Origin: Hyphomicrobiales bacterium | GTDB lineage: Bacteria > Pseudomonadota > Alphaproteobacteria > Rhizobiales > Beijerinckiaceae | Assembly (NCBI GenBank): GCA_015655535.1 | Contig: JAATEW010000385.1 | Coordinates: 1-13,025 of the forward strand | Direction: 5' to 3' | Length of the DNA stretch: 13,025 nt | In this document: positions 1 through 5,396 of the stretch, piece after piece | Position numbering within the stretch: position 1 is the first letter of the stretch | How the letters are laid out: each line of letters begins with the position of its first letter | Notes under the pieces: generated by a model | Databases searched by the model: none | What the model saw: only the letters and a program-made list of their open reading frames with translations | What the model was told of the DNA's origin: nothing | Program-made: the position numbers and the translations under genes

Positions 1-801
1 GCCACCAAGGTGCACGGCCCGATGGGCGATGACCCGAACATGCAGGGCAACTCGCGGCGTTGGATCAGCCGCGCGGTAGAAGACTCGCTGCGCCGGCTGC
101 AGACGGACTACATCGACCTCTACCAGATCCACCGGCCGGCGCCGGATACCGACATCGAAGAGACGCTTTCGGCGCTCACCGACCTGATGCGGGCCGGCAA
201 GGTGCGGGCGATCGGCTCCTCGACCTTTCCGGTCTCCGAGATCGTCGAGGCGCAGTGGGTGGCCGAGCGGCGCGGTCTGGCGCGCTTCCGTACGGAGCAG
301 CCGCCTTACTCGATCCTCGACCGCGGCATCGAACGTGACATGCTCCCCGCCTGCCAGCGCTATGGCATGGGGGTGATGGTCTGGAGCCCGTTGTCGAAGG
401 GCATGCTCACCGGGCGCTACCGCAAGGGGCAGCCGCTGCCCGACAGCATAAGGGTGAAATACCTTCCCAAACAGATGTCCGACGCGCGCAGCCTGGACGC
501 GATCGAACAGCTCATCCCGCTGGCGGAAGAGGCGGGGCTGTCGCTCACCCACATGGCGATGGCTTTCGTGATGGCGCATCCTGGCGTCACGTCGGCCATT
601 CTTGGGCCGCGCACGATGCAGCATCTCGACGATCTGCTCGCCGGGGCCGAGGTTCGTCTCAGTGACGACATTCTGGACCGGATCGATCAGATCGTCCCGC
701 CCGGAACCGATATCGGGTTGAATGAGGCTGCCTACAATCCGCCAGCGATCCTGAAGGCCGAACTACGCCGCCGTCCGGCCACGGAACGCACCGCCGCATG
801 A
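1..801 (+). CDS. Aldo/keto reductase, 5' end outside the window
   Basis: NAD(P)H-dependent oxidoreductase of the aldo/keto reductase superfamily, probably cytosolic, reducing an unidentified carbonyl substrate. The reading frame is open from base 1 and ends at TGA 799-801, so about 266 residues are visible and the N-terminal part (roughly the first quarter, with the catalytic Asp and Tyr) is missing. The visible start ATKVHG carries the expected catalytic Lys at visible residue 3, and YQIHRP carries the catalytic His near residue 44. Further family landmarks are DYIDLYQIH, GKVRAIGSS, the Q-PYS strand, WSPLSKGMLTGRY, and the cofactor-binding region around SAILGPRTMQHLDDLL. The tail of about 35 residues after the last helix is rich in Arg and Ala. 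The exact AKR subfamily and substrate cannot be set from sequence alone. Confidence 0.9.
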   Translation, partial: ATKVHGPMGDDPNMQGNSRRWISRAVEDSLRRLQTDYIDLYQIHRPAPDTDIEETLSALTDLMRAGKVRAIGSSTFPVSEIVEAQWVAERRGLARFRTEQPPYSILDRGIERDMLPACQRYGMGVMVWSPLSKGMLTGRYRKGQPLPDSIRVKYLPKQMSDARSLDAIEQLIPLAEEAGLSLTHMAMAFVMAHPGVTSAILGPRTMQHLDDLLAGAEVRLSDDILDRIDQIVPPGTDIGLNEAAYNPPAILKAELRRRPATERTAA

Positions 802-879
802 TCCCGAAGAACAAAGCCCCGAAGCCATGCAATTCGTGCGATTGCTAGCTGGAACAATACCTATTCGAAGGAGATGAGG

Positions 880-1134
880 ATGCAAAACAAACCTGTTGCT
901 CTGGTCACCGGAGCCAATCAAGGGATCGGTCGTCAAATCGCAAAGGATCTCGTGGCACACGGATTCACAGTGCTGGCCGGGTCGCACAATGGTGACCAGC
1001 TTTCAGCACTCAGGCTCGATCAAAGCCAGAATGCGATGGCAATAACGAGCGCCATGTCGGATAGACGCTTGCCGTTACGACGACCGGAAGATGACGTGGG
1101 CCTCGCGCGGCGAGCGCCCGGCACTGAAACTTAA
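880..1134 (+). pseudogene. Short-chain dehydrogenase/reductase, N-terminal remnant
   Basis: The first 30 or so residues are a typical SDR Rossmann start: VALVTGANQGIGRQIAKDLVAHGFTV contains the TGxxxGIG cofactor loop. A full SDR has about 240-260 residues, but this frame stops after 84 and lacks the NNAG motif and the catalytic Ser-Tyr-Lys. After about residue 45 the sequence no longer looks like an SDR, so a deletion or rearrangement has probably removed the rest. A strong ribosome binding site (AAGGAG, 868-873) sits 6 nt before the ATG at 880, which favours this ATG over the one at 874. The gene therefore once had proper expression signals. Another frame (about 1055-1137, reading ...KMTWASRGERPALKLNH) could be the tail of a different gene, but I cannot assign it. 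Confidence 0.6.
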
Positions 1135-1176
1135 TCATTGAAAGTCTCTGCCATTTCTGAAAAATATTTCATGAAA

Positions 1177-1230
1177 ATACTTTAATTAAAAGTATAGAGT
1201 GAAAAACGTTTTAGATTATAGAAGTATAAT
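1177..1230 (+). promoter_or_regulatory. AT-rich region with palindrome and -10 box
   Basis: The stretch from about 1140 to 1260 is much more AT-rich than its surroundings. It contains an inverted repeat, ATACTTT (1177-1183) and AAAGTAT (1189-1195) around AATTA, and a perfect TATAAT at 1225-1230. No good -35 is found 16-18 nt upstream. This is a plausible promoter and operator-like site for the exported-protein genes starting at 1301, with an untranslated leader of about 60 nt. The TTGACA at 1279-1284 is too close to the start codon to be a useful -35. The assignment is inference from motif and position only. Confidence 0.35.
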
Positions 1231-1300
1231 AATCCAGGCTCCAGAGTCTATATTTGAATCAGCCTCACATCGAGGTTGTTGACAATAACTGGAGCATCCC

Positions 1301-1576
1301 ATGCAGACATCGATGGACAAGGCCGCCCTTCGCAGCGGTCTCCGCGTCTTGGCTTTCGCCGGTTTCGCCTCGATCCTCGCGATCGGTGCCGCTTCGGCGC
1401 AACAGGCCTACCCGCCGCGCGCGAGCCAATTTTACAGCTATTACGATCAGGGAGGCCCCGGTCTCACTCCATCGCGCCAAGATCGCGCCGACTTCGACCG
1501 TTCCGGCACGCGCGGCCGCGAGGGTCTGGGTGCGAGCCCGTTCCATCCGGAAGGCCCCGGCAATCCCACCGACTAA
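1301..1576 (+). CDS. Small exported protein with SGTRGR/HPEGPGNP tail
   Basis: A 91-aa protein of unknown function. Residues 1-33 form a Sec signal peptide (basic N-region, hydrophobic LAFAGFASILAIGA, likely cleavage after ASA, before QQAYPP). This leaves a mature peptide of about 58 residues that should be periplasmic or secreted. The mature part is rich in Tyr, Gly, Pro and Arg. It ends in SGTRGREGLGASP followed by HPEGPGNP, a module repeated almost exactly at the end of the protein at 1988-2332. GGAG at 1291-1294 lies 6 nt before the ATG at 1301; a second in-frame ATG at 1313 is possible. There are no cysteines and no catalytic signature. It is first of three small exported-protein genes in the same direction. 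Confidence 0.8.
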   Translation: MQTSMDKAALRSGLRVLAFAGFASILAIGAASAQQAYPPRASQFYSYYDQGGPGLTPSRQDRADFDRSGTRGREGLGASPFHPEGPGNPTD

Positions 1577-1592
1577 GTCTCGGCCCAAAATT

Positions 1593-1620
1593 CAAAGCGC
1601 GGCGGAAACGCCGCGCTTTG
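1593..1620 (+). terminator. Strong hairpin between two exported-protein genes
   Basis: A perfect 12-bp stem, CAAAGCGCGGCG (1593-1604) with CGCCGCGCTTTG (1609-1620), closed by a GAAA tetraloop. It begins 17 nt after the stop codon of the upstream gene and ends 29 nt before the next start. No T-tract follows, so it may be a weak or partial terminator, or a structure protecting the 3' end of the upstream message, rather than a complete intrinsic terminator. Confidence 0.5.
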
Positions 1621-1649
1621 CTCGGGACTCTTGAAGGAAGGAGATCGCC

Positions 1650-1991
1650 ATGATGGCGAAAATCATTCTCAAGGCCGGTGCCGCCATTTCACTGGTGCTT
1701 TATTCCGCGAGTTTTGCGTCGGCGCGGATCCAACATGGGCACCACCCTGCGCGTCACATCTATGCGCATCGCCACTTCATCTATGACCCCGCCCAGACCG
1801 AGACCGCGCGCGATGCCGTGCCCCCGTTTGAGGCCTATGCCGGCGCGAGCCGCGGCTATGATGGCGTTCCGGAAAGTCCTCTGATTCCGATCAGGCCCGA
1901 AGTGCCGCCGGCGGTCGATCCGAACGAGCCCGCGAGCGGCAGCTATGGCGCCATGCTCGAAGGCCGCAACCCGGCGAACACGACGCCATGA
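1650..1991 (+). CDS. Small exported His/Pro-rich protein
   Basis: A 113-aa protein of unknown function. It has an N-terminal signal peptide (MMAKIILKAGAAISLVLYSASFASA, likely cut near residue 25). A histidine-rich stretch follows (HGHHPARHIYAHRH, residues 29-42), which might bind metal ions, and then a Pro/Gly/Tyr-rich low-complexity tail. It lacks the exact SGTRGR...HPEGPGNP motif of its two neighbours, although GASRGYDGVPESPLIP (65-80) is reminiscent of it. AAGGAG (1638-1643) is 6 nt before the ATG at 1650; the adjacent ATG at 1653 is an equal alternative. Its stop codon overlaps the next start (ATGA at 1988-1991), so the two are probably translationally coupled. Confidence 0.72.
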   Translation: MMAKIILKAGAAISLVLYSASFASARIQHGHHPARHIYAHRHFIYDPAQTETARDAVPPFEAYAGASRGYDGVPESPLIPIRPEVPPAVDPNEPASGSYGAMLEGRNPANTTP

Positions 1992-2332
1992 AAATCTGTC
2001 CCGATCTTACGCCGCATGGAACACGGGTTCGTGCCGCGTCCCGCGTTGTGCTCGGCCTCATGCTCGTGGCCGTGACCGCAAGCCCGGTGCTGGCGTGGCA
2101 TCACTACCATCATCACCATGTGATGCGACGCGTCTACAATGTGCCTTATCGCCATTTCGCGGCGCAGCCGGAATTCGAGGCGCCGCTCTATATCTACCAC
2201 TCGCCCTATCCTTGCGCTTCGCGCGACGATTGCGACCGTAAGGACTATGACGAATCCGGAACGCGCGGGCGTCTCGGTCTTGGCGCGAGCCCCTATCATC
2301 CGGAAGGGCCGGGCAATCCCTCGGGGCCTTAG
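1988..2332 (+). CDS. Small exported protein with His cluster and SGTRGR/HPEGPGNP tail
   Basis: A 114-aa protein of unknown function. A long basic N-region precedes the hydrophobic VVLGLMLVAVTASPVLA, with likely cleavage after residue 36. The mature protein then starts with a histidine cluster, WHHYHHHH (37-44), that could bind Zn, Ni or Cu. The middle is rich in Tyr and Pro and has two cysteines (C76 and C82) that could form a disulphide after export. Residues 90-111 repeat the SGTRGR-x-GLGASP-x-HPEGPGNP module of the protein at 1301-1576, with only the two x positions differing (E/L and F/Y). The gene starts inside the stop codon of the upstream ORF (ATGA). It converges on the gene at 2388-3275, with the palindromic repeat 2343-2386 between them. 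Confidence 0.8.
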   Translation: MKICPDLTPHGTRVRAASRVVLGLMLVAVTASPVLAWHHYHHHHVMRRVYNVPYRHFAAQPEFEAPLYIYHSPYPCASRDDCDRKDYDESGTRGRLGLGASPYHPEGPGNPSGP

Positions 2333-2342
2333 GGACTTTGTC

Positions 2343-2386
2343 GCATGATCTTGATCCAAAAAGTCTGCAACTTTTTGGGATCATGC
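2343..2386. repeat. Palindromic intergenic repeat, copy 1
   Basis: A 44-bp REP-like palindrome: GCATGATC (2343-2350) pairs with GATCATGC (2379-2386), and CCAAAAAGT (2356-2364) pairs with ACTTTTTGG (2370-2378) around the loop CTGCA. A second copy lies at 12668-12710 and shares the core AAAAGTCTGCAACTTTT and the GATCATGC end. It sits between two convergent genes, 10 nt after one stop and 1 nt after the other, so it could end transcription from both sides. From memory, related palindromes are scattered through Hyphomicrobiales genomes. Confidence 0.82.
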
Positions 2387-2387
2387 T

Positions 2388-3275
2388 CTAAGCCTCGACT
2401 AGCTTCAACGTCAGGCATTTGGCGCCACCGCCGGCCTTCATGAACTCAGACAGCGGCGTGATGACCGGCGTGAAACCGGCATCACGTAGCCGCGCTCTCA
2501 AAGCCTCCGACGCATCGTTCAGAAACACATGACCGTCGAGATCGACGGCATTGCAGCAGAATTTCAGCGCGTCTTCTTCGTCGGCTGCGATGCGTTTTTC
2601 GGGCGGCACGAGGCTTTCGATCAAGGCGCGGGATTTTTCGTCGAAGGCCGCCGGAAAATACAAGAGATAGCCACCTGCCAAAGGGCAAAGGCAGGTGTCG
2701 AGATGATAGAAGCGCGGATCGATCAGATTGAGCGCCGCGGTTTTGCAGCCGAGCCGCTTTTCCAAAAGTGCCGGCACGGCTTCATCCGACCGGAATCCAT
2801 GCCCGACCCAGAGCAGATCCTGGCCGCGATCGAAGAGCGCATCGCCGGCGCCCTCGAAAAATATATCCTGCGGCCAGTCCAAAATCTCGAAGCCGTTCGC
2901 GGCGAACCAGGCGCGGTTGTGCTTTTCTTCCCCCTGCCGCTCTTTGCTGAGGAAGCAGCTCAAGATCACGCGCTGGCCGCGCACGAGGCCCGCGTTCGCG
3001 GTGAACACGATGTCGGGCAGATCGCGCTCCGGTGGCTCCAATGCGACTTGCGCGTGCTTTGCGATGGCATTGCGCAGATCGTTCCATTGCCGGTGCGCGA
3101 GGCCATCGTCGGTATTTGCGAATTGCCCTTCCATCCACGGATTGATGACGTAAGCGATCTCGAAATGATCGGGCGGGCACATTAGAATTGTCTGTGGCGC
3201 AGAGGTCATCATATCCTGCTTGGCGGGAGGGTCCGGCCGGGTCCGCTGAGCATCACGCTCAAGTGACAGTGTCAT
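2388..3275 (-). CDS. Arginine dihydrolase / dimethylargininase-family hydrolase
   Basis: A cytosolic enzyme of the guanidino-group-modifying superfamily, whose members hydrolyse arginine or methylated arginine through a covalent Cys intermediate. In the 295-aa reading, the landmarks in order are MCPPDHFEI-YVINPWM (32-48), PDIVFTANAGLV (87-98), FFEGAGDALF (139-148, with acidic E141 and D145), FYHLDTCLCPL (189-199, catalytic His191) and GGGAKCLTL (282-290, nucleophile Cys287). The Asn in FTANA and in INPW fits the arginine dihydrolase type (arginine to ornithine, CO2 and ammonia) as well as DDAH, so substrate is open. Two starts are possible: ATG 3275, with a weak GAGAG upstream, or the ATG pair at 3212/3209, which fits the usual family start better. 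It is divergent from the ABM gene at 3451. Confidence 0.88.
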   Translation of the reverse strand: MTLSLERDAQRTRPDPPAKQDMMTSAPQTILMCPPDHFEIAYVINPWMEGQFANTDDGLAHRQWNDLRNAIAKHAQVALEPPERDLPDIVFTANAGLVRGQRVILSCFLSKERQGEEKHNRAWFAANGFEILDWPQDIFFEGAGDALFDRGQDLLWVGHGFRSDEAVPALLEKRLGCKTAALNLIDPRFYHLDTCLCPLAGGYLLYFPAAFDEKSRALIESLVPPEKRIAADEEDALKFCCNAVDLDGHVFLNDASEALRARLRDAGFTPVITPLSEFMKAGGGAKCLTLKLVEA

Positions 3276-3450
3276 GGCGTCATCTCTCTTGATTTTGCTG
3301 GCTTCCGTGGAAAGTTGGGCTGAAGCACAACTCTAAACGTAAGTACGCGGAACCGATTTAAAGAGTGGGGCCGGATGGCGCAGCAATCCCCGAGTCGCCT
3401 GTATTCTATCCCGAAGCACCAGCAAACGAAGCTCAGCCGGAGATCTGTGG

Positions 3451-3774
3451 ATGCGCGTGATTTTCAGCCTTCTCATTGCCGCGATGATCTTTGCCGTAAG
3501 TTCGCACGCAAAGGCGGCGCCCAACGAACCCGTCTATGTCGCGACCTATATCGAAACGCAGCCGCAAGCGGCTGAGCAGGCGATCGCCGCGCTCAAGGCC
3601 GAGGCCGCGGCGGCACGGGCGGAGACAGGCAGCGTCGCGGTGCAATTGCTGCGCGAGATCGGCCGTGACAATCGTTTCGTCCTGTTCGAAATCTGGAAGG
3701 ATCAGGCGGCCTTCGACACGCATCAAAAGAACCCGCGTGTGAAACCTTTCGCGATCAGCTCAATGCGGCCTTGA
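3451..3774 (+). CDS. Exported ABM-domain protein, N-terminal half (frameshifted)
   Basis: This frame holds a Sec signal peptide (MRVIFSLLIAAMIFAVSSHAKA, about residues 1-22) and one antibiotic-biosynthesis-monooxygenase (ABM) type ferredoxin-like domain. The domain runs from VYVATYIETQP to FVLFEIWKDQAAFDTHQKN (about 28-93). GGAG at 3439-3442 is 8 nt before the ATG. Near 3745-3750 the frame goes wrong: the natural continuation PFRDQLNAALTAPPDK lies one base back, in the frame of 3771-4133, while this frame ends after PFAISSMRP. The two ORFs are therefore halves of one protein of about 227 residues with two tandem ABM domains. ABM proteins are often small oxygenases or haem/quinone-binding proteins; here a periplasmic location is predicted and the substrate is unknown. 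Confidence 0.75.
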   Translation: MRVIFSLLIAAMIFAVSSHAKAAPNEPVYVATYIETQPQAAEQAIAALKAEAAAARAETGSVAVQLLREIGRDNRFVLFEIWKDQAAFDTHQKNPRVKPFAISSMRP

Positions 3775-4133
3775 CCGCGCCGCCGGATAAAAGGGTGCTC
3801 TCGGTGTTTTGGCCTGGACCCGCCGCCAATCATCCTTCCGCGCATGCTGTCTGGGTCGTGACCCATGTCGATGTCATGCCGGACTATGCGGATGAGGTGT
3901 CCGGCATGCTCAAGGCGCTGGGCGAGGGAAGCATAAAGGAGCCGGGCTATCTTCTCTTCACCGTGACGCGGCAGGTTGGCAGGCCGAACCATTTCACGGT
4001 CGAGGAAGGCTGGGCCAGTCACCTCGCGTTCGACGCGCATGAGGCGGCGGAGCCAACACGACAGTTTCGCGACAAGATCAGCCCGATGCTGGGTGCGCTT
4101 TACGATCAGCGCATCTATCAGGGTCTGGAATGA
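3771..4133 (+). CDS. ABM-domain protein, C-terminal half (frameshifted)
   Basis: This is the second ABM-like domain of the protein that begins at 3451. WVVTHVDVMPDYADEVSGML through FTVEEGWASHLAFDAHEAAE repeats the layout of the first domain (VYVATYIETQPQAAEQ..., FVLFEIWKDQAAFDTHQ). The open frame extends back through 3747, so the TTG at 3771 is only a formal start: no ribosome binding site is visible, although it overlaps the upstream stop (TTGA, 3771-3774), which would allow reinitiation. The likelier reading is a single-base loss near 3745-3750, either a real mutation or a sequencing error. If the frameshift is real, this half would lack its signal peptide and would stay in the cytosol or not be made. 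Confidence 0.65.
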   Translation: MTAPPDKRVLSVFWPGPAANHPSAHAVWVVTHVDVMPDYADEVSGMLKALGEGSIKEPGYLLFTVTRQVGRPNHFTVEEGWASHLAFDAHEAAEPTRQFRDKISPMLGALYDQRIYQGLE

Positions 4134-4162
4134 CGGGCGTAGAATAAACGGCCGCGCATCTG

Positions 4163-4188
4163 TTGCGATGCAGCGAATCCGCTATAAT
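4163..4188 (+). promoter_or_regulatory. Candidate promoter of the EthD gene
   Basis: A perfect -10 hexamer, TATAAT, at 4183-4188 sits 29 nt before the EthD start codon. The best -35-like sequence, TTGCGA at 4163-4168, is only 14 nt away, so the match is partial. The 10-mer CCGCTATAAT recurs at 5397-5406 upstream of the small gene at 5488. Confidence 0.33.
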
Positions 4189-4217
4189 GAAGATCCAATC
4201 ATGGGAGTGACGTATCA

Positions 4218-4523
4218 ATGAGCAAGCTCGTCGTTTTGTACAAGAAGCCGGCCGATCCCGCGCATTTCGAAAAGCATTTCCGCGAGGTCCATATGCCGCT
4301 CGTCCAGAAGATGCCGGGCCTGCGCTCTTATTCCTTCGGACCTGCGACCGATCTCGAAGGCAAGGATGGCGCGTTCTTCTGGACCTTCATCGGCACGTTC
4401 GACAGCCTCAAGGCGATCCATGAAGCTTTCGGCACGCCGGAAGGCCAAGCGGTCGGCGCAGACATTCCGAATTATTCGCCGGAGCCCCCGGCCATCATCC
4501 ATATCGAGTCGACCGAGAGCTGA
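4218..4523 (+). CDS. EthD-domain small protein
   Basis: A 101-aa cytosolic protein with the EthD fold, a dimeric ferredoxin-like barrel related to ABM domains. The typical opening SKLVVLYKKPADPAHFEKHFREVHMPLVQKMPGL is present, including the F-x(5)-H-x-PL pattern, then the strand AFFWTFIGTFDSLKAIHEAF and the closing PEGQAVGADIPNY. EthD was named from ethyl tert-butyl ether degradation clusters, but most genomic homologues have no assigned role. GGGAG (4203-4207) is 10 nt before the ATG. It follows the broken ABM gene by 84 nt and has its own candidate promoter, so it may be independent, although the shared fold suggests related substrates. It converges on the gene at 4558-4821. Confidence 0.85.
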   Translation: MSKLVVLYKKPADPAHFEKHFREVHMPLVQKMPGLRSYSFGPATDLEGKDGAFFWTFIGTFDSLKAIHEAFGTPEGQAVGADIPNYSPEPPAIIHIESTES

Positions 4524-4557
4524 GGCTTTCATTCGGCGACAAATGGTGGCCTCACCT

Positions 4558-4821
4558 CTAACGAGGTATCATATAACGAATAGTCACGGATGCTCCGCGC
4601 CCTTTTTTGGGCGCGGAGATGATTATGTCATTTGGTCCTTTCGCCTCGTACATTGCGTCACAGCAAGAGGGCATTTGGTGTTGGGAGCCGGGTGCGGGAG
4701 GATAGCCTCCCATTATTCTGTGAAGCTTTCCAGCGTTGATCTCAATAAAAGGTGCTCCACAGCGCTCCGCAGAGCGAAGTTGTGACAGCAATTCAGATTG
4801 AAATTCGGCTTTGGTTGGCAT
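4558..4821 (-). CDS. Conserved small protein of unknown function
   Basis: An 87-aa protein. It looks real because of its ordered sequence: a helical start (KAEFQSELLSQLRSAERCG), APFIEINAGKLHRIMGGYPPAPGSQHQMPSCCDAMYEA, and the end SAPKKGRGASVTIRYMIPR. I recall a family of about 85 residues with the pattern GAP-IN-G-LHR-GGYP-H-MP-CC-M and a ...GKGASLTIRY-PR end, in some genomes near HNH nuclease genes; this is recollection only, and no HNH gene is in this window. Two adjacent cysteines (CC) and a conserved His are candidate metal or catalytic sites. The ATG at 4821 has only a weak GGGAC upstream. It lies 54 nt downstream of the gene at 4876-5220 on the same strand and could share its transcript. 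Confidence 0.72.
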   Translation of the reverse strand: MPTKAEFQSELLSQLRSAERCGAPFIEINAGKLHRIMGGYPPAPGSQHQMPSCCDAMYEAKGPNDIIISAPKKGRGASVTIRYMIPR

Positions 4822-4854
4822 TGGGTCTTGGTCCCGTCTTTGTGTCCCATCGCT

Positions 4855-5254
4855 GCTTGGCTTCTGCAGGTCGCTTTAGGGCGGGCCGAGATCGGGCATG
4901 CTCTTCTTCGGAGCATCCGCAGCGGGAGGCGGAGCCGACGCGTCATTAGGCTTGATGCCCGCAACGGACGGTAGGGGTGGCGGCGTCGTGGCAGCGTCCC
5001 AATCGTATGGAACTTCCCCGATGACCGCATAGGCAAAAGTGTGAAGCATCGGAATCGTGCTGGCGTTCGGGTTCTGGTACCACCCGGCTTCGCCTTTCGC
5101 ATAAGAACTATTGCGAGCCTTATAAATCACGCGTTTTTCAGCCGTGATGTCGATGACGCAGCGAACTTCGTTTCTTGCCGTGCGATAGCAAGAACCAACC
5201 TTGATCTCGTCAGGATGCATGGTCTGCTCCATTGAAATACGTGATGCGGATTGG
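4855..5254. repeat. Duplicated segment, copy A
   Basis: About 400 bp containing the gene 4876-5220 plus short flanks. It is homologous to 5766-6155: the downstream edge GCTTGGCTTCTGCAGG (4855-4870) matches GCTTGGCTTTTGCAGG (5766-5781), and the upstream edge CGTGATGCGGATT (5240-5252) recurs at 6141-6153. The central part (about 5070-5150) is nearly identical to about 5977-6060. Because flanks outside the genes match too, the duplication was of DNA rather than of independently acquired genes. Confidence 0.7.
4876..5220 (-). CDS. Small protein of unknown family, paralogue A
   Basis: A 114-aa protein without signal peptide or membrane segment, and a paralogue of the protein at 5787-6125. The N-terminal 80 residues (MHPDEIKVGSCYRTARNEVR... 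to EVPYDWDAATT) form a compact, mostly beta-like domain, with about 65 of 80 positions identical in the other copy; residues 25-50 are fully identical. The tail is Pro/Ala-rich and ends in MPDLGPP, again shared (PDLGPP). Cys11 and Trp47 are conserved in both. The ATG at 5220 is preceded by GGAG with 6-nt spacing. The frame extends upstream to 5367, but that extension is not shared with the paralogue, so the start at 5220 is preferred. The function is unknown; the SCYRTARNEVRCVIDI pattern hints at a small nucleic-acid or ligand-binding barrel, which is speculation. Confidence 0.78.
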   Translation of the reverse strand: MHPDEIKVGSCYRTARNEVRCVIDITAEKRVIYKARNSSYAKGEAGWYQNPNASTIPMLHTFAYAVIGEVPYDWDAATTPPPLPSVAGIKPNDASAPPPAADAPKKSMPDLGPP

Positions 5255-5396
5255 AACGCACCACCTGCGTTGTGTCCTCTGTTGTGACGTCCGACCCTCT
5301 CGGACAATCGGGAAGTTTTATATTCGTATCGGCCGTCGCCGCCAAGAAAATCAAGCAGCTTGAGCAAGCAATTCGCTTCTCGGATGGACGCGGAAG

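Noticed and set aside
809..823. GAAC followed by CGAA-like half-site after the aldo/keto reductase gene, as a second LexA box
   Set aside because: The second half-site does not read GAAC at the N7 spacing and there is no suitably placed promoter.
1279..1284. TTGACA as a -35 box for the gene at 1301
   Set aside because: A -10 at normal spacing would fall inside the coding sequence and the region to the start codon is only 16 nt.
2529..3185. Plus-strand open frame (218 codons) opposite the guanidino hydrolase
   Set aside because: The minus-strand frame has all family motifs; this one is its complement and carries no independent signature.
3739..3752. Programmed -1 ribosomal frameshift signal in the ABM gene
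   Set aside because: The sequence at the junction, AAACCTTTC, does not fit the X-XXY-YYZ slippery pattern in the reading frame and I see no strong following stem, so an indel or sequencing error is preferred; kept only as an alternative.
4593..4618. Perfect 10-bp hairpin CTCCGCGCCC / GGGCGCGGAG with a T6 loop, looking like a terminator between convergent genes
   Set aside because: It lies inside the coding sequence 4558-4821 and encodes the conserved-looking SAPKKGRGA segment, so the palindrome is probably a by-product of the codons. The T-run is in the loop, not after the stem.
5221..5367. N-terminal extension of paralogue A to the ATG at 5367
   Set aside because: The extension has no counterpart in paralogue B, while GGAG at proper spacing marks the ATG at 5220.
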